Of a stretch of DNA of 64,000 bases, positions 8,592 to 17,883 are shown in pieces; within the stretch, counting starts at the first letter, position 1, and every line of letters starts with the position of its first letter. Origin of the DNA: Peribacillus butanolivorans (GTDB lineage Bacteria > Bacillota > Bacilli > Bacillales > DSM-1321); NCBI RefSeq assembly GCF_001273755.1, contig NZ_LGYA01000001.1:124001-188000 (forward strand). The letters are read 5' to 3'. Below the pieces are notes generated by a model that saw nothing but the letters and a program-made list of their open reading frames with translations, ran no database searches and had not been told where the DNA came from. The translations under genes were made by a program, and so were the position numbers.

Positions 8592-9806
8592 ATGCAAATG
8601 GCAGATTCGGTTTTTATGTTTTTGGCAACAATGATGGTTTGGCTAATGACACCAGGGATTGCCTTATTTTATGGTGGGATGGTAAAAAGTAAAAACGTCC
8701 TGAATACAGCAATGCATAGTTATATGCCACTGGCCGTCATTTCTATTCTTTGGGTACTAGTTGGATATTCATTATCATTTTCACCAGGAAATACACTCCT
8801 TGGCGGTCTGGATTGGGTTGGTTTAAAAGATGTAGGCTTCGAACCAGGTCCATACAGTGAAACAATTCCTCATAGTTTATTCATGTTATTCCAAATGACC
8901 TTTGCTGTATTAACCGTTTCAATCATTGCAGGAGGTATTGCAGAGCGGATGAAGTTTTCCGCATTCTTAATTTTTACCATTCTTTGGTCTCTATTCGTAT
9001 ACGCTCCTGTTGCTCACTGGGTATGGGGAGGCGGCTGGTTAGCTGAACTCGGTACTCTTGATTTTGCTGGTGGTAACGTTGTTCATATTTCTTCTGGGGT
9101 TGCAGGTCTGGTTTTAGCGATCATGTTAGGTAAAAGGAAAGAATCAAGTAACAGTGCACCACATAATCTTCCATTAACATTCCTTGGCGGATCATTAATA
9201 TGGTTCGGTTGGTACGGCTTCAATGTTGGAAGCGCACTGACAATTAATGCGGTAGCAATGAATGTATTCGTGAATACAGCTGTTGCAGCAGCTGCAGGTA
9301 TCCTTGGTTGGTTAATTGTTGAGTATATGGCGAATAAAAAAGCAACATTGCTAGGTGCAGTATCTGGAGCGATTTCGGGGTTAGTTGCTATTACACCAGC
9401 GTGTGGATTCGTAACACCAGCATCTTCCATCATTATCGGTGTCGTTGGTGGAGCAGTATGCTTCTGGGGTGTATTCTTCCTGAAAAATAAACTAGGATAC
9501 GACGATGCCTTAGATGCTTTCGGTTTACATGGCATCGGTGGAACTTGGGGTGGAATCGCGACAGGATTATTTGCTACTACTTCTGTAAACGAAGGTGGAG
9601 CTAATGGTTTATTCTACGGAGATTTCAACTTGCTTTGGAAGCAGATTATAGCCATCGTTGCAACGTATATATTCGTGGCCGTGGTCACTTATATCATTGC
9701 AAAAGTAATAAATCTTTTCGTTCCATTGCGTGTAAGTGAAGAAGATGAGTCAATGGGGCTTGATCTTACACTTCACGGCGAAAAAGCCTATCACGAATCA
9801 ATTTAA
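8592..9806 (+). CDS. amtB: Ammonium transporter AmtB (NrgA)
   Basis: A 404-residue ammonium channel with about eleven membrane helices. Visible family motifs are FYGGMVKSKN near the N-terminus and the two pore histidines in VVHISSG and FGLHGIGGTWGG. The start is ATG 8592 behind AAAGGGGG; an upstream in-frame ATG at 8550 lacks a site. glnK follows 15 bases later, so the protein is probably gated by its PII partner, and the exact TnrA box upstream predicts induction when nitrogen is short. Confidence 0.95.
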   Translation: MQMADSVFMFLATMMVWLMTPGIALFYGGMVKSKNVLNTAMHSYMPLAVISILWVLVGYSLSFSPGNTLLGGLDWVGLKDVGFEPGPYSETIPHSLFMLFQMTFAVLTVSIIAGGIAERMKFSAFLIFTILWSLFVYAPVAHWVWGGGWLAELGTLDFAGGNVVHISSGVAGLVLAIMLGKRKESSNSAPHNLPLTFLGGSLIWFGWYGFNVGSALTINAVAMNVFVNTAVAAAAGILGWLIVEYMANKKATLLGAVSGAISGLVAITPACGFVTPASSIIIGVVGGAVCFWGVFFLKNKLGYDDALDAFGLHGIGGTWGGIATGLFATTSVNEGGANGLFYGDFNLLWKQIIAIVATYIFVAVVTYIIAKVINLFVPLRVSEEDESMGLDLTLHGEKAYHESI

Positions 9807-9821
9807 ATGGAGGTGGATCAT

Positions 9822-10184
9822 ATGTCTGAGGTTATAACGAAAATTGAAATCATTACACGTCCTATTAAGTTTGAACAATTGAAAACAGAGCTTGCAAAAA
9901 TAGGGGTAAGCGGAATAACTGTATCGGAAGTAAAAGGAACAGGACTTCAGAAAAGTTATGTGGAAACGTATCGCGGTCGAAATCGGGAAATGTCGTTACA
10001 TGATCGGATGAAAATCGAGATTGTTGTTTGTGAAGTTCCAGTTCAGGATGTTGTGGATGTGGCAAGGAAATTTTTGAGCACAGGGAAACCTGGTGACGGC
10101 AAAATCTTCATTTATGAATTAGCGAATGTCGTGAATATCCGAACAGGTAAAGAAGGACAGGATGCTTTAAAAAACGAGAACTAG
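9822..10184 (+). CDS. glnK: PII nitrogen signal protein GlnK (NrgB)
   Basis: A 120-residue PII protein that binds ATP/ADP and docks on AmtB to control ammonium uptake and, in B. subtilis, TnrA. The C-loop signature TGKPGDGKIFIYEL is intact. In the T-loop the position of the uridylylated tyrosine 51 of E. coli is arginine (YRGRNREMSL), so regulation by uridylylation is not expected, as is usual in Firmicutes. ATG 9822 follows GGAGGTG; the frame extends to 9807 without support. Confidence 0.94.
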   Translation: MSEVITKIEIITRPIKFEQLKTELAKIGVSGITVSEVKGTGLQKSYVETYRGRNREMSLHDRMKIEIVVCEVPVQDVVDVARKFLSTGKPGDGKIFIYELANVVNIRTGKEGQDALKNEN

Positions 10185-10244
10185 AAGGATTAATTAATCC
10201 AACATTATGTGCCGAATTCAGCAGATTAGAGAAAGGAGCTAAAT

Positions 10245-10427
10245 ATGGGGAGACTGGTCCGAATTGTTAATGCAAAAAAACAAAAGATTGTTAATACACT
10301 CATATCAGAGAATGTATATCAACCTGCTGACCGACCCTTTTTATTAGAATTACCATTGAAAAATTTAGAAGAAATTTTATCACTTCGAATAAAATCCTCG
10401 TTTCAAAATCAGAGTTATAAAAAATAA
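10245..10427 (+). CDS. Small basic protein, FbpA-like
   Basis: A 60-residue protein with a strong AAAGGAG site. The pattern (basic N-terminus, KKQKIVNTLISENVYQ, then LLELPLKNLEEIL) resembles the Fur-regulated basic protein A family (FbpA), which helps the iron-sparing response in B. subtilis. I see no Fur box immediately upstream, and it lies 60 bases after glnK with a shared terminator, so it may be co-transcribed with the ammonium operon. The family assignment is from pattern only. Confidence 0.6.
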   Translation: MGRLVRIVNAKKQKIVNTLISENVYQPADRPFLLELPLKNLEEILSLRIKSSFQNQSYKK

Positions 10428-10437
10428 CATTTTGCAG

Positions 10438-10471
10438 CCGTTTCTTCTATATAAAGAAGAACGGTTTTTTT
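10438..10471 (+). terminator. Terminator after the FbpA-like gene
   Basis: A CCGTTTCTTC stem pairs with GAAGAACGG and is followed by seven T. Confidence 0.85.
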
Positions 10472-10791
10472 ATGTTTTTACTGCATTTCATCGGCAATTA
10501 ATTTTAAAAGTTTATAGCTTGGAAATGATTTTTATTATATAAGGGAACTTTTTTTTATCTCCCATAGAAATCGATGAGTATTCCTACTATAATGAATATG
10601 GACAAAAATTTAAATCCAATTTATTTGCTTTTTTTTACGCTTTTAGCTTAGTTAATTCAATTTTTCTTTATTTTGCGAAAAATAACTTCAAAAAAATTGT
10701 AAGTCTTCCATAAATAATGAAGTAGGTTCGAGAATGCCCTGTTTATAGTGAGGGGAATTTATAAATATGTTCTTTTATGAGGTGAGGGGAA
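10472..10791. other. AT-rich intergenic region before the LytTR gene
   Basis: No gene is visible. A TATAAT-like box occurs near 10587 without a convincing -35 element. It presumably holds the promoter of the LytTR regulator. Confidence 0.4.
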
Positions 10792-11442
10792 ATGGATCAA
10801 TTTACGGTCGAGTCCGTTTTAAATATCATCAGGGAATTTGTTCCGCAGGATGCTTCAATCTCTGTGGCTGACTCGAAAAAATACATTTATTACCAACCGA
10901 GCAAGCAGGTTGACTTAGGAATTAAACCAGGAGATTTAATAAGTGAAAAAACAGCTACTTATAAAGCGTTGAGTGTCCGAAAAAAAATTGGTGTACAAGT
11001 TGAAAGTAATGTATTTGGCGTACCTTATTATGGTTTGAGCGTACCAATAATGGACGAGGGTAATCCGTTAGGGGCAGTAACAGCCATTTTGCCGTCAAAG
11101 CAGTTAATACTACCGACTTCATTTTTAACAATCAAAACGGATGACCACTGGATACCACTTCCATATGACGAAATTATGTATTTAGAAGCGCAAAATAGGA
11201 AAACTAAAATTCAGTCCGAACGCGTGAATGGATTTCATAAAATGAACTTAAGTGAATTGGAGTTTATTTTACCAAATGATTTGTTCATTAGGGTTCATCG
11301 TTCGTACATCGTCAATATTAATTATATTCAAGAGATTCTTCCTGATTTTCACTCTACATTTTTACTGGTAATGAAGGATCAGTCTAAAATCCAAGTTAGT
11401 CAAACATATGCCAGTCAATTCAGAAGAGCTCTAGGATTTTAG
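10792..11442 (+). CDS. LytTR-family regulator with an N-terminal small-ligand sensor domain
   Basis: A 216-residue one-component regulator. Residues about 115-215 form a LytTR DNA-binding domain (LPYDEIMYLEAQNRKTKI, then FIRVHRSYIVNI). Residues 1-105 resemble the soluble sensor domain of cytoplasmic chemoreceptors in Bacillus (a DASISVAD segment, ISEKTATYKAL, VFGVPYYGLSVPIMDEG). There is no receiver domain, so no partner kinase is required. The next gene is a CoA transferase and the cstA operon lies upstream, so control of acetate or pyruvate metabolism is a reasonable inference. ATG 10792 follows GGTGAGGGG. Confidence 0.8.
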   Translation: MDQFTVESVLNIIREFVPQDASISVADSKKYIYYQPSKQVDLGIKPGDLISEKTATYKALSVRKKIGVQVESNVFGVPYYGLSVPIMDEGNPLGAVTAILPSKQLILPTSFLTIKTDDHWIPLPYDEIMYLEAQNRKTKIQSERVNGFHKMNLSELEFILPNDLFIRVHRSYIVNINYIQEILPDFHSTFLLVMKDQSKIQVSQTYASQFRRALGF

Positions 11443-11495
11443 TGTTTCTCCTTTATGTGATAAAAATGCTGGTTTGTGCTCTATTTAAGGCTTTT

Positions 11496-11511
11496 CATTC
11501 GAAAACGAATG
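11496..11511. promoter_or_regulatory. Palindrome before the CoA transferase
   Basis: CATTCG-AAAA-CGAATG is a perfect 6-4-6 dyad about 60 bp upstream of the CoA transferase start, a possible operator. It does not match the direct-repeat sites usual for LytTR proteins. Confidence 0.35.
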
Positions 11512-11572
11512 TGACAATTACACGGGCTTGATAAAATTAAGTGTAAGAAAAGCGAAAATGGGGGTCTTTTGT

Positions 11573-13099
11573 ATGAACGAAAGCGTTTTCAAAAAAATTC
11601 GCAACGAACAATTTAAGGGGAAAGTTGTTACAGCGGAAGAAGCAGCTTCTTGGATTAAAGATGGGATGAAACTTGGTATGAGTGGATTCACTCGTGCTGG
11701 TGATGCTAAAGTTATCCCGATGGCTCTAGTTGAAAGAGCTAAAACTGAAAAATTTAAAGTTGACGTTTATACTGGTGCTTCATTAGGGCCAGAAGTCGAC
11801 CAACATATGGCGGAAGCTGGTATCATTAACAAACGCTTACCGTTCCAAGCAGATAAAGGCATTCGTAATAAAATAAATGCTGATGAAGTCACTTATGTGG
11901 ATCAGCATTTATCTCATACAGCTGAACAAGTTCGTCAAGGCATTGTCGGACCTATCGATTTTGCAATCATCGAAGCATTGGCTATTACAGAAGAAGGATT
12001 AATCATCCCAACAACTTCTGTAGGTAACTCAGCCATCTTCGTTCAAGAAGCTAAAAATGTAATTATTGAATTAAACGTGTCTCATCCAGAAGGATTAGAA
12101 GGCATGCATGATATTTATACACCCGCTAAACAAGGTGAGCGCCAACCAATTCCAATGACTAGCGCAAGCGATCGTCTTGGATCAATTGGTATTCCGGTTG
12201 ACCCTGAAAAAGTTAGAGGGATTGTGGTTTCTACAGATCTTGATGCACCTTCTACAATCGTGCCACCAGACGAAGAAACAGCAACAATTGCCAATCACCT
12301 TATTAACTTCCTTCGTGAAGAAATCAAGGCTGGCCGTTTAACTGAAAACCTTGCTCCGCTTCAATCTGGTGTAGGTTCAGTAGCAAACGCAGTATTCGCT
12401 GGTTTCCTTGACTCTGAATTTAAAGATTTAGAAGTGTATTCTGAAGTATTACAAGATGCAGTATTCGATTTAATTGATGCTGGAAAAGTAAAATTTGCTT
12501 CAGGTTGCTCGATTACATTAGCTGAAGAAAAAGGAAAACAAGTTTACGGTGAGCTTGATAAATACCGTGATAAACTCGTTCTTCGTCCACAAGAAATATC
12601 TAACCATCCTGAAATCATCCGTCGTCTTGGTTTGATTTCAATCAATACTGCGTTAGAGTGCGATATTTACGGAAACGTAAATTCTACACATGTTTCTGGT
12701 ACAAGAATGATGAATGGTATCGGTGGATCAGGAGACTTTGCTCGTAACTCACGCCTAGGTATTTTTGTAACGAAATCATATGCTAAAGGCGGCAAAATTT
12801 CTAGTATCGTTCCTTTCGTTTCTCACGTGGACCACACTGAGCACGATGTGGATGTACTAGTGACAGAGCAAGGTATTGCTGATTTACGTGGTCTAGCACC
12901 AAAAGAACGCGTAGAATTAATCATCGAAAACTGTGCACACCCGGATTACCGTCCGCAACTTCGTGCATACTTTACTGAAGCAGTTGCTCAAACTGGTGGA
13001 CATCAAACTCCACATATTCTTGAAAAAGCATTCTCTTGGCATACAAACCTTGCTAAAAACGGTACAATGCTTGAAGCTGCTCTTCAAGATCAAAAATAA
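11573..13099 (+). CDS. Acetyl-CoA hydrolase/transferase, succinyl-CoA:acetate CoA-transferase type
   Basis: A 508-residue member of the Ach1/ScpC family, which moves CoA between acyl groups such as acetate, succinate and propionate. The C-terminal motif NGIGGSGDFARN and the VTEQGIADLRGLAPKER segment are typical of this family. ATG 11573 has GGGGGT seven bases upstream; in-frame ATGs at 11528 and 11558 are not supported. A near-consensus cre site lies immediately inside the gene, predicting glucose repression. It is monocistronic with a strong terminator. The exact acyl substrates cannot be read from the sequence. Confidence 0.9.
   Translation: MNESVFKKIRNEQFKGKVVTAEEAASWIKDGMKLGMSGFTRAGDAKVIPMALVERAKTEKFKVDVYTGASLGPEVDQHMAEAGIINKRLPFQADKGIRNKINADEVTYVDQHLSHTAEQVRQGIVGPIDFAIIEALAITEEGLIIPTTSVGNSAIFVQEAKNVIIELNVSHPEGLEGMHDIYTPAKQGERQPIPMTSASDRLGSIGIPVDPEKVRGIVVSTDLDAPSTIVPPDEETATIANHLINFLREEIKAGRLTENLAPLQSGVGSVANAVFAGFLDSEFKDLEVYSEVLQDAVFDLIDAGKVKFASGCSITLAEEKGKQVYGELDKYRDKLVLRPQEISNHPEIIRRLGLISINTALECDIYGNVNSTHVSGTRMMNGIGGSGDFARNSRLGIFVTKSYAKGGKISSIVPFVSHVDHTEHDVDVLVTEQGIADLRGLAPKERVELIIENCAHPDYRPQLRAYFTEAVAQTGGHQTPHILEKAFSWHTNLAKNGTMLEAALQDQK
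11578..11591. promoter_or_regulatory. CcpA cre site inside the CoA transferase start
   Basis: CGAAAGCGTTTTCA matches 13 of 14 cre positions and covers codons 2-7, a position that would work as a transcriptional roadblock. Confidence 0.65.
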
Positions 13100-13110
13100 G
13101 ATTTATGACC

Positions 13111-13137
13111 ACCCCGCTATTATAGCGGGGTTTTTTT
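13111..13137 (+). terminator. Terminator of the CoA transferase gene
   Basis: ACCCCGCTATTATAGCGGGGT hairpin, stem of eight or more pairs, with seven T. Confidence 0.9.
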
Positions 13138-13140
13138 AGG

Positions 13141-13170
13141 GGTTCAGCATATAGCGCTGAGCCTTTTTTT
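13141..13170 (+). terminator. Second tandem terminator-like hairpin
   Basis: GGTTCAGC pairs with GCTGAGCC and seven T follow. It lies directly behind the first terminator and probably acts as a backup. Confidence 0.65.
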
Positions 13171-13513
13171 ATGTGTATTTACTGTAGCATGTCATTGGAT
13201 AGTGATTCTAAGAGTCATTGATCGAATTCAAATGACCCGTTTTCATTGTATATTTTCTTTTTGTATTATTTGCAATATATTAACTGGTTTTTAGATTTTA
13301 ATAAATAATAAATCATGCTTATGTATCCAAAAGAGCGGGAATTGTATCATAAGATTTTTTTAGATTATTTTTGTATATAATTATACGTTCAGGTTATAGA
13401 AGTATGGTAAACTGCTAACAATGAAGGATTATCATACATAGAATTTTACATTATATATGTCGTTTCCTTAGAATTAGGGAGTAATATAGAATGGTTATAT
13501 TGGAGGAGATAAT
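13171..13513. other. Intergenic region without recognisable gene
   Basis: AT-rich, no open frame with a ribosome site and no strong hairpin. It must contain the promoter of the AI-2E family gene but no convincing -35/-10 pair stands out. Confidence 0.4.
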
Positions 13514-14620
13514 TTGTTCAAGACAAAACTGCATTTTTGGACGTTAGAGCTATTATTATTGTCTTTACTTTTTTATGTTGGTACAAAGATTTCTTTTCTT
13601 TTTGAGCCAATTGTGATTTTTACCTCAACTTTGTTCTTTCCAATCTTGATTTCAGGTTTCCTCTTCTTTTTGTTCAACCCAACTGTTGACTTTTTAGTTA
13701 AAAGGAGAATGCCAAGGGGATTGGCGATTTTATTGCTTTACGTATTTTTCCTTGGATTGATTAGTTTGTTGGTCGGCCTAGTGGGCCCATCACTTTCTAG
13801 ACAGGTCACAGATTTAGTCAATAACCTCCCGGATTATTTCAATCAAGTAAGAAAGTTCATTGAAGATTCAGCTGAGTCAAAATGGTTTTTGTGGACTGTG
13901 GAACAAGATTATGTCCCTTTGCAAGAAGTAGGAGATTCGCTTCAAAAATATTTGACGAATTTACCGAGTAATATAACGAATAGTTTGTCTTCGGTTTTCA
14001 GTGTAGTGACGAATATTACGTTAGTTGTCGTGACGGTTCCTTTCATCCTATTTTATATGCTGAAAGATGGGGATAAGCTTCCAAGTTCCATCATGAAATT
14101 CGTACCCGTTCGTTACAGAAAACCAGCTTTAACGGTACTTAAGGAAACGGGAGAGACGCTTGCTACTTATATTCAAGGACAGATGCTAGTTTGCATGTTT
14201 GTCGGAATTGGAACGTTCATTGGATATTTAATCATTGGTTTGCCTTATGCGTTCTTATTTGGACTGATTGGTGCGGTAACCAATATCATTCCATATGTAG
14301 GTCCGTTTATCGGAGCGGCTCCTGCGGTCATTGTGGCGTTGATTCATTCACCGACCGAAGCGTTATTGGTCATTCTTGTTGTAACGATTATTCAGCAACT
14401 GGATGGTAATGTTATTTCGCCGTTAGTCATCGGGAAGAAATTGAACACACATCCGCTAACCATCATCATCCTTTTACTCGTTGCCGGAAACCTTGCCGGT
14501 ATCATCGGAATGATTTTGGCCGTTCCGACTTATTCCGTTGTTAAAACGATTGTATTGAATATCGTAAAGTTCATCAGGATTCGGAAAGAGGAAAAGCTTG
14601 AAGAAGATATATTAGAATGA
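13514..14620 (+). CDS. AI-2E family transporter (YueF/YdbI-like permease)
   Basis: A 368-residue membrane protein of the AI-2E exporter superfamily, with about eight helices. The C-terminal pattern GAVTNIIPYVGPFIGAAPAV and QQLDGNVISPLVIGKKLN is the family core. The family includes autoinducer-2 exporters and Na+/H+ antiporters, so the substrate is open. The start is TTG 13514 behind a GGAGGAG site. It is a single gene with its own terminator. Confidence 0.88.
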   Translation: MFKTKLHFWTLELLLLSLLFYVGTKISFLFEPIVIFTSTLFFPILISGFLFFLFNPTVDFLVKRRMPRGLAILLLYVFFLGLISLLVGLVGPSLSRQVTDLVNNLPDYFNQVRKFIEDSAESKWFLWTVEQDYVPLQEVGDSLQKYLTNLPSNITNSLSSVFSVVTNITLVVVTVPFILFYMLKDGDKLPSSIMKFVPVRYRKPALTVLKETGETLATYIQGQMLVCMFVGIGTFIGYLIIGLPYAFLFGLIGAVTNIIPYVGPFIGAAPAVIVALIHSPTEALLVILVVTIIQQLDGNVISPLVIGKKLNTHPLTIIILLLVAGNLAGIIGMILAVPTYSVVKTIVLNIVKFIRIRKEEKLEEDILE

Positions 14621-14657
14621 AAAATGGGACCAACTCAAAAGAGTTGGTCCCGTTTTT
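14621..14657 (+). terminator. Terminator of the AI-2E family gene
   Basis: A perfect GGGACCAACTC / GAGTTGGTCCC stem is followed by TTTTT. Confidence 0.9.
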
Positions 14658-14702
14658 CCTTTTTAAGAAAGGTTCCCCAATAATCGAGGGTACTTGAACA
14701 TA

Positions 14703-16121
14703 TTACAAACCTAAAGAAATATATTTTACTTCTAAGAACTCTTCAATGCCCTGGTGTCCACCTTCGCGGCCGAGTCCACTTTGCTTGAAGCCACCAAATG
14801 GAGCCTGTGGAACGGAGGGAAGTCCGTCGTTTAAGCCGACAATTCCGAATTCTAGCGCTTCAGTAGCTTTGATGCCTTTGGTGATATTTTCGGTAAACAC
14901 GTATGCAGCTAATCCGAAAATGGAGTCATTTGCACGCCTAATAGCTTCTTCATCCGTCTTAAAGGAGGCGATGGGAGCTAATGGACCGAATGTTTCTTCC
15001 TTCATACAGAGCATGCTGTCATCGATGTTGGAAAGAATTGTTGGCTCTAGGAAAAGCCCGCCGATTGATTTTCCACCAGCTTCGAGTTTAGCTCCGCTAC
15101 TGATTGCTTCATCAATTTGTTTTTGAACCTTATCCACCGCATCTTGGTCAATAAGTGGACCAATGTCGACGCCTTCTTCTAGCCCGTTGCCTACCTTAAG
15201 TTCGTTGACTTTGGCCACAAGTTTTTCGATAAAGGTTTCTTGAATGGATTCGTGAACATAAATACGGTTTGAACAGACACATGTTTGTCCAGCATTACGG
15301 AATTTAGAACTGATAATGCCATCGACCGCTTTATTAATATCAGCATCTTCAAAGACGATGGCAGGCGCGTGTCCGCCAAGTTCAAGTGAGACTTTTTTTA
15401 CTGTATCGGCGGAGCCCCTCATTAAGGTTTTACCGACTTCTGTTGAACCGGTGAATGTCAATTTACGGACACGTGTATCTTTAAGCCAGGTTTCACCGAT
15501 TTCTGATGATTTCCCTGTCACGACATTGATGACACCTTTTGGAATACCAGCCTCTTCTGCTAATTCTGCCATTTTTAAAGCTGTAATAGGAGTCAGGTTG
15601 GCCGGCTTAATGACGACCGTACAGCCGACAGCAAGGGCAGGTGCCACTTTTCTTGTAATCATTGCTGCTGGGAAGTTCCATGGTGTAATGACGGCTACCA
15701 CTCCGACTGGCTGTTTAGTCACGAAAAGTCGCTTATTAGACACAGAAGCAGGAATTGTTTCACCGTACACTCGTTTTCCTTCTTCGGCAAACCAAGATAA
15801 AAATCCATTAGCATAGGTCATTTCCCCAAGAGCCTCTTTTAAGGGTTTACCTTGTTCCTCTGTCATGATTCTAGCTAATTCTTCTTTATTATCTTCGATT
15901 AATCGATGCCATTTCCAAATTAAATCGGCGCGTTCATAGACTGAGAGAGCTGCCCAACCTGTAAAGGCCTCATAAGCAGCATCGGCAGCCTTGGCCGCTT
16001 CAGCTGCACCACCTTTAGGTACGGTGGCAACGACTTCATCCGTTGCCGGGTTTTTCACTTCAATTTTATCCAGTCCAAAATCTGACCACTCACCGTTAAT
16101 AAATAATCCGTAATCCTTCAT
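14703..16121 (-). CDS. gabD: Succinate-semialdehyde dehydrogenase (NAD(P)-dependent)
   Basis: A 472-residue aldehyde dehydrogenase of the GabD type, oxidising succinate semialdehyde to succinate in GABA breakdown. It shows the NAD-binding TPWNFPAAMITRK region, the glutamate motif LELGGHAPAIVFEDAD and the catalytic cysteine in GQTCVCSNRIYVHE. ATG 16121 has AGGAGG nine bases upstream; the open frame to 16340 is noncoding extension. It stands downstream of dctP on the same strand but is separated by a terminator, so it has its own promoter. Its product, succinate, is a substrate of the neighbouring DctP. Confidence 0.9.
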   Translation of the reverse strand: MKDYGLFINGEWSDFGLDKIEVKNPATDEVVATVPKGGAAEAAKAADAAYEAFTGWAALSVYERADLIWKWHRLIEDNKEELARIMTEEQGKPLKEALGEMTYANGFLSWFAEEGKRVYGETIPASVSNKRLFVTKQPVGVVAVITPWNFPAAMITRKVAPALAVGCTVVIKPANLTPITALKMAELAEEAGIPKGVINVVTGKSSEIGETWLKDTRVRKLTFTGSTEVGKTLMRGSADTVKKVSLELGGHAPAIVFEDADINKAVDGIISSKFRNAGQTCVCSNRIYVHESIQETFIEKLVAKVNELKVGNGLEEGVDIGPLIDQDAVDKVQKQIDEAISSGAKLEAGGKSIGGLFLEPTILSNIDDSMLCMKEETFGPLAPIASFKTDEEAIRRANDSIFGLAAYVFTENITKGIKATEALEFGIVGLNDGLPSVPQAPFGGFKQSGLGREGGHQGIEEFLEVKYISLGL

Positions 16122-16338
16122 GATAAAACCTCCTATTTTGGTTAAATCCATCAAACTACTTAAAAACCTTTTACCTTTATACCAATACCTGTTATATAAA
16201 ATTATAAACACTTTTTGGAGATTCTGAAATTTATTTGATTGGCTATTTTTTGGAGCCATTGTATTAAAGTGAAGAAAGGGGAGAAGACATAGGGAAATAG
16301 GATAAAAATCGGGAAGGTTTTTAAAATAATAGATTATC

Positions 16339-16372
16339 AAAAAAAGAGGTGCAAGTTGCGCACCTCTTTTTT
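16339..16372 (-). terminator. Terminator of dctP
   Basis: GAGGTGC pairs with GCACCTC around a 6-base loop and is flanked by A and T runs, so it can work in both directions; it follows the dctP stop. Confidence 0.85.
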
Positions 16373-16383
16373 AATAGTTTATT

Positions 16384-17652
16384 TTATTTTTCCGAGGAGA
16401 CGGCTACTTCACCGACATTGTCGGAGAGAGCTTGATTTGGATTGAATTCGCCTTCTGATTTAGAGATGACTACAGTCGCAACACTGTTACCGATAAGATT
16501 AGTGATGGCACGCGCTTCGGACATGAAGCGGTCAACCCCTAATAGAAGAGCCATACCTTCAACTGGAATCATCGGGAATGCGGCTAATGTTGCAGCAAGT
16601 GTAATGAAACCAGATCCTGTTACACCTGCAGCCCCTTTAGATGTTAACATCAAGATTCCTAGAAGGGTTAATTCCTGCCAGATGCTTAAATCGATACCAT
16701 ATGCTTGAGCGATGAAAATCGCTGCCATGGATAAGTAAATGGATGTGCCATCAAGGTTAAAAGAATAACCAGTTGGGACGACCAAACCGACTACGGATTT
16801 TGAACAACCGTATTTTTCTAGTTTTTTCATTACGCTTGGAAGAGCAGATTCCGATGAAGATGTTCCTAATACCAATAAGATCTCTTCTTTTAAATAGGCA
16901 ATGAATTTGAAAATATTAAAACCGTAGATTTTTGCGATTGAACCAAGGATAAGAATAATGAATAGGGCCATCGTGATGTATACGCTACCCATTAACTGTC
17001 CAAGAGAACTTAGAGAACTAAGACCGAACTTACCGATTGTGTAAGCCATGGCCCCAAACGCTGCCAATGGAGATACTTTCATAATCATACCAACGATGCC
17101 GAAGAAAATATCAGCAATATGCTGAAGGAAGGAGACGACGGGTTGTACTTTTGGTCCCATCGCAGCCATTGATAATCCGAATAATACAGCAAAGAATAAA
17201 ATAGGGAGCAAGTCGCCACCAGCCATTGCAGCAACTGCATTATCTGGAATGATGTTAGAAATGAAGGCAACTGCGCCATGTTCCGTTTCGGAAGCGGCTG
17301 TTGTATATTGTGATACATCTCCGCCTTCGACTGAATCAATGTTGAAACCTTTACCAGGTCCTAACAGATTAACTACGATAATTCCGATAGCAAGGGCGAA
17401 GGTGGTAACGATTTCAAAATATAGCAGGGCCTTTCCGCCGATACGGCCAACCTTCTTCATATCGCCCATGCCGCCAATTCCGATTACGACCGTTAAGAAG
17501 ATGATTGGTGCAATGACCATTTTAATCATTTTAATAAATAAATCAGCTAATATCTTCAGCTGTTCACCGAAAGTAGGGAAGAAGAAACCGACTGTAATAC
17601 CTAGAATAATACCGATGATGACCTGAACGGTTAGATTTTTTAATATTTTCAA
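16384..17652 (-). CDS. dctP: C4-dicarboxylate:cation symporter DctP
   Basis: A 422-residue DAACS-family symporter that takes up succinate, fumarate and malate with cations. It closely follows B. subtilis DctP (421 residues), with the serine-rich hairpin [14 protein letters not shown] and the substrate-site regions [16 protein letters not shown] and [13 protein letters not shown]. The start is TTG 17652 with AAAGGAG upstream. A near-consensus cre site lies just before the ribosome site, so CcpA repression is likely. No DctSR two-component genes are adjacent, unlike B. subtilis. Confidence 0.93.
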   Translation of the reverse strand: MKILKNLTVQVIIGIILGITVGFFFPTFGEQLKILADLFIKMIKMVIAPIIFLTVVIGIGGMGDMKKVGRIGGKALLYFEIVTTFALAIGIIVVNLLGPGKGFNIDSVEGGDVSQYTTAASETEHGAVAFISNIIPDNAVAAMAGGDLLPILFFAVLFGLSMAAMGPKVQPVVSFLQHIADIFFGIVGMIMKVSPLAAFGAMAYTIGKFGLSSLSSLGQLMGSVYITMALFIILILGSIAKIYGFNIFKFIAYLKEEILLVLGTSSSESALPSVMKKLEKYGCSKSVVGLVVPTGYSFNLDGTSIYLSMAAIFIAQAYGIDLSIWQELTLLGILMLTSKGAAGVTGSGFITLAATLAAFPMIPVEGMALLLGVDRFMSEARAITNLIGNSVATVVISKSEGEFNPNQALSDNVGEVAVSSEK

Positions 17653-17673
17653 GGTGCATTCTCCTTTGTTATA

Positions 17674-17687
17674 TGATAGCGCTTTCT
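17674..17687. promoter_or_regulatory. CcpA cre site upstream of dctP
   Basis: Read on the minus strand, AGAAAGCGCTATCA matches 13 of 14 cre positions. It sits a few bases upstream of the dctP ribosome-binding site. Confidence 0.65.
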
Positions 17688-17845
17688 TAACTTAACTTTA
17701 GTGTAACAGAAGGAAGAGTCAGAATATTCTTTTGGTGATATTGTTCTTTTTGGTCTTTTTGGTCTTGATGATAGTTTAGTAGCTGAAGGGAAAGAAGGAA
17801 TTTGAAGTAATATTGAATTCATTAAAGATCTACTCTGAAAAGCCG

Positions 17846-17876
17846 CAAAAAAAGTACCGGTGTAGTACCGGTACTT
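17846..17876 (-). terminator. Terminator of the PanE-like gene
   Basis: A perfect 10-bp stem AAGTACCGGT/ACCGGTACTT with a 5-base loop is followed by seven T on the minus strand, just after the stop codon. Confidence 0.9.
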
Positions 17877-17883
17877 GAGAAAA

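Noticed and set aside
9083-9535. Long minus-strand frame of 150 codons
   Set aside because: It is a shadow of amtB in the opposite strand, without ribosome site and with proline-rich composition typical of such shadows.
15316-15816. Plus-strand frame of 166 codons
   Set aside because: Shadow of gabD, serine/threonine-rich and without start signals.
16122-16340. 73-residue N-terminal extension of GabD
   Set aside because: The AGGAGG site and the conserved start (MKDYGLFINGEW) point to 16121; the extension has no family resemblance.
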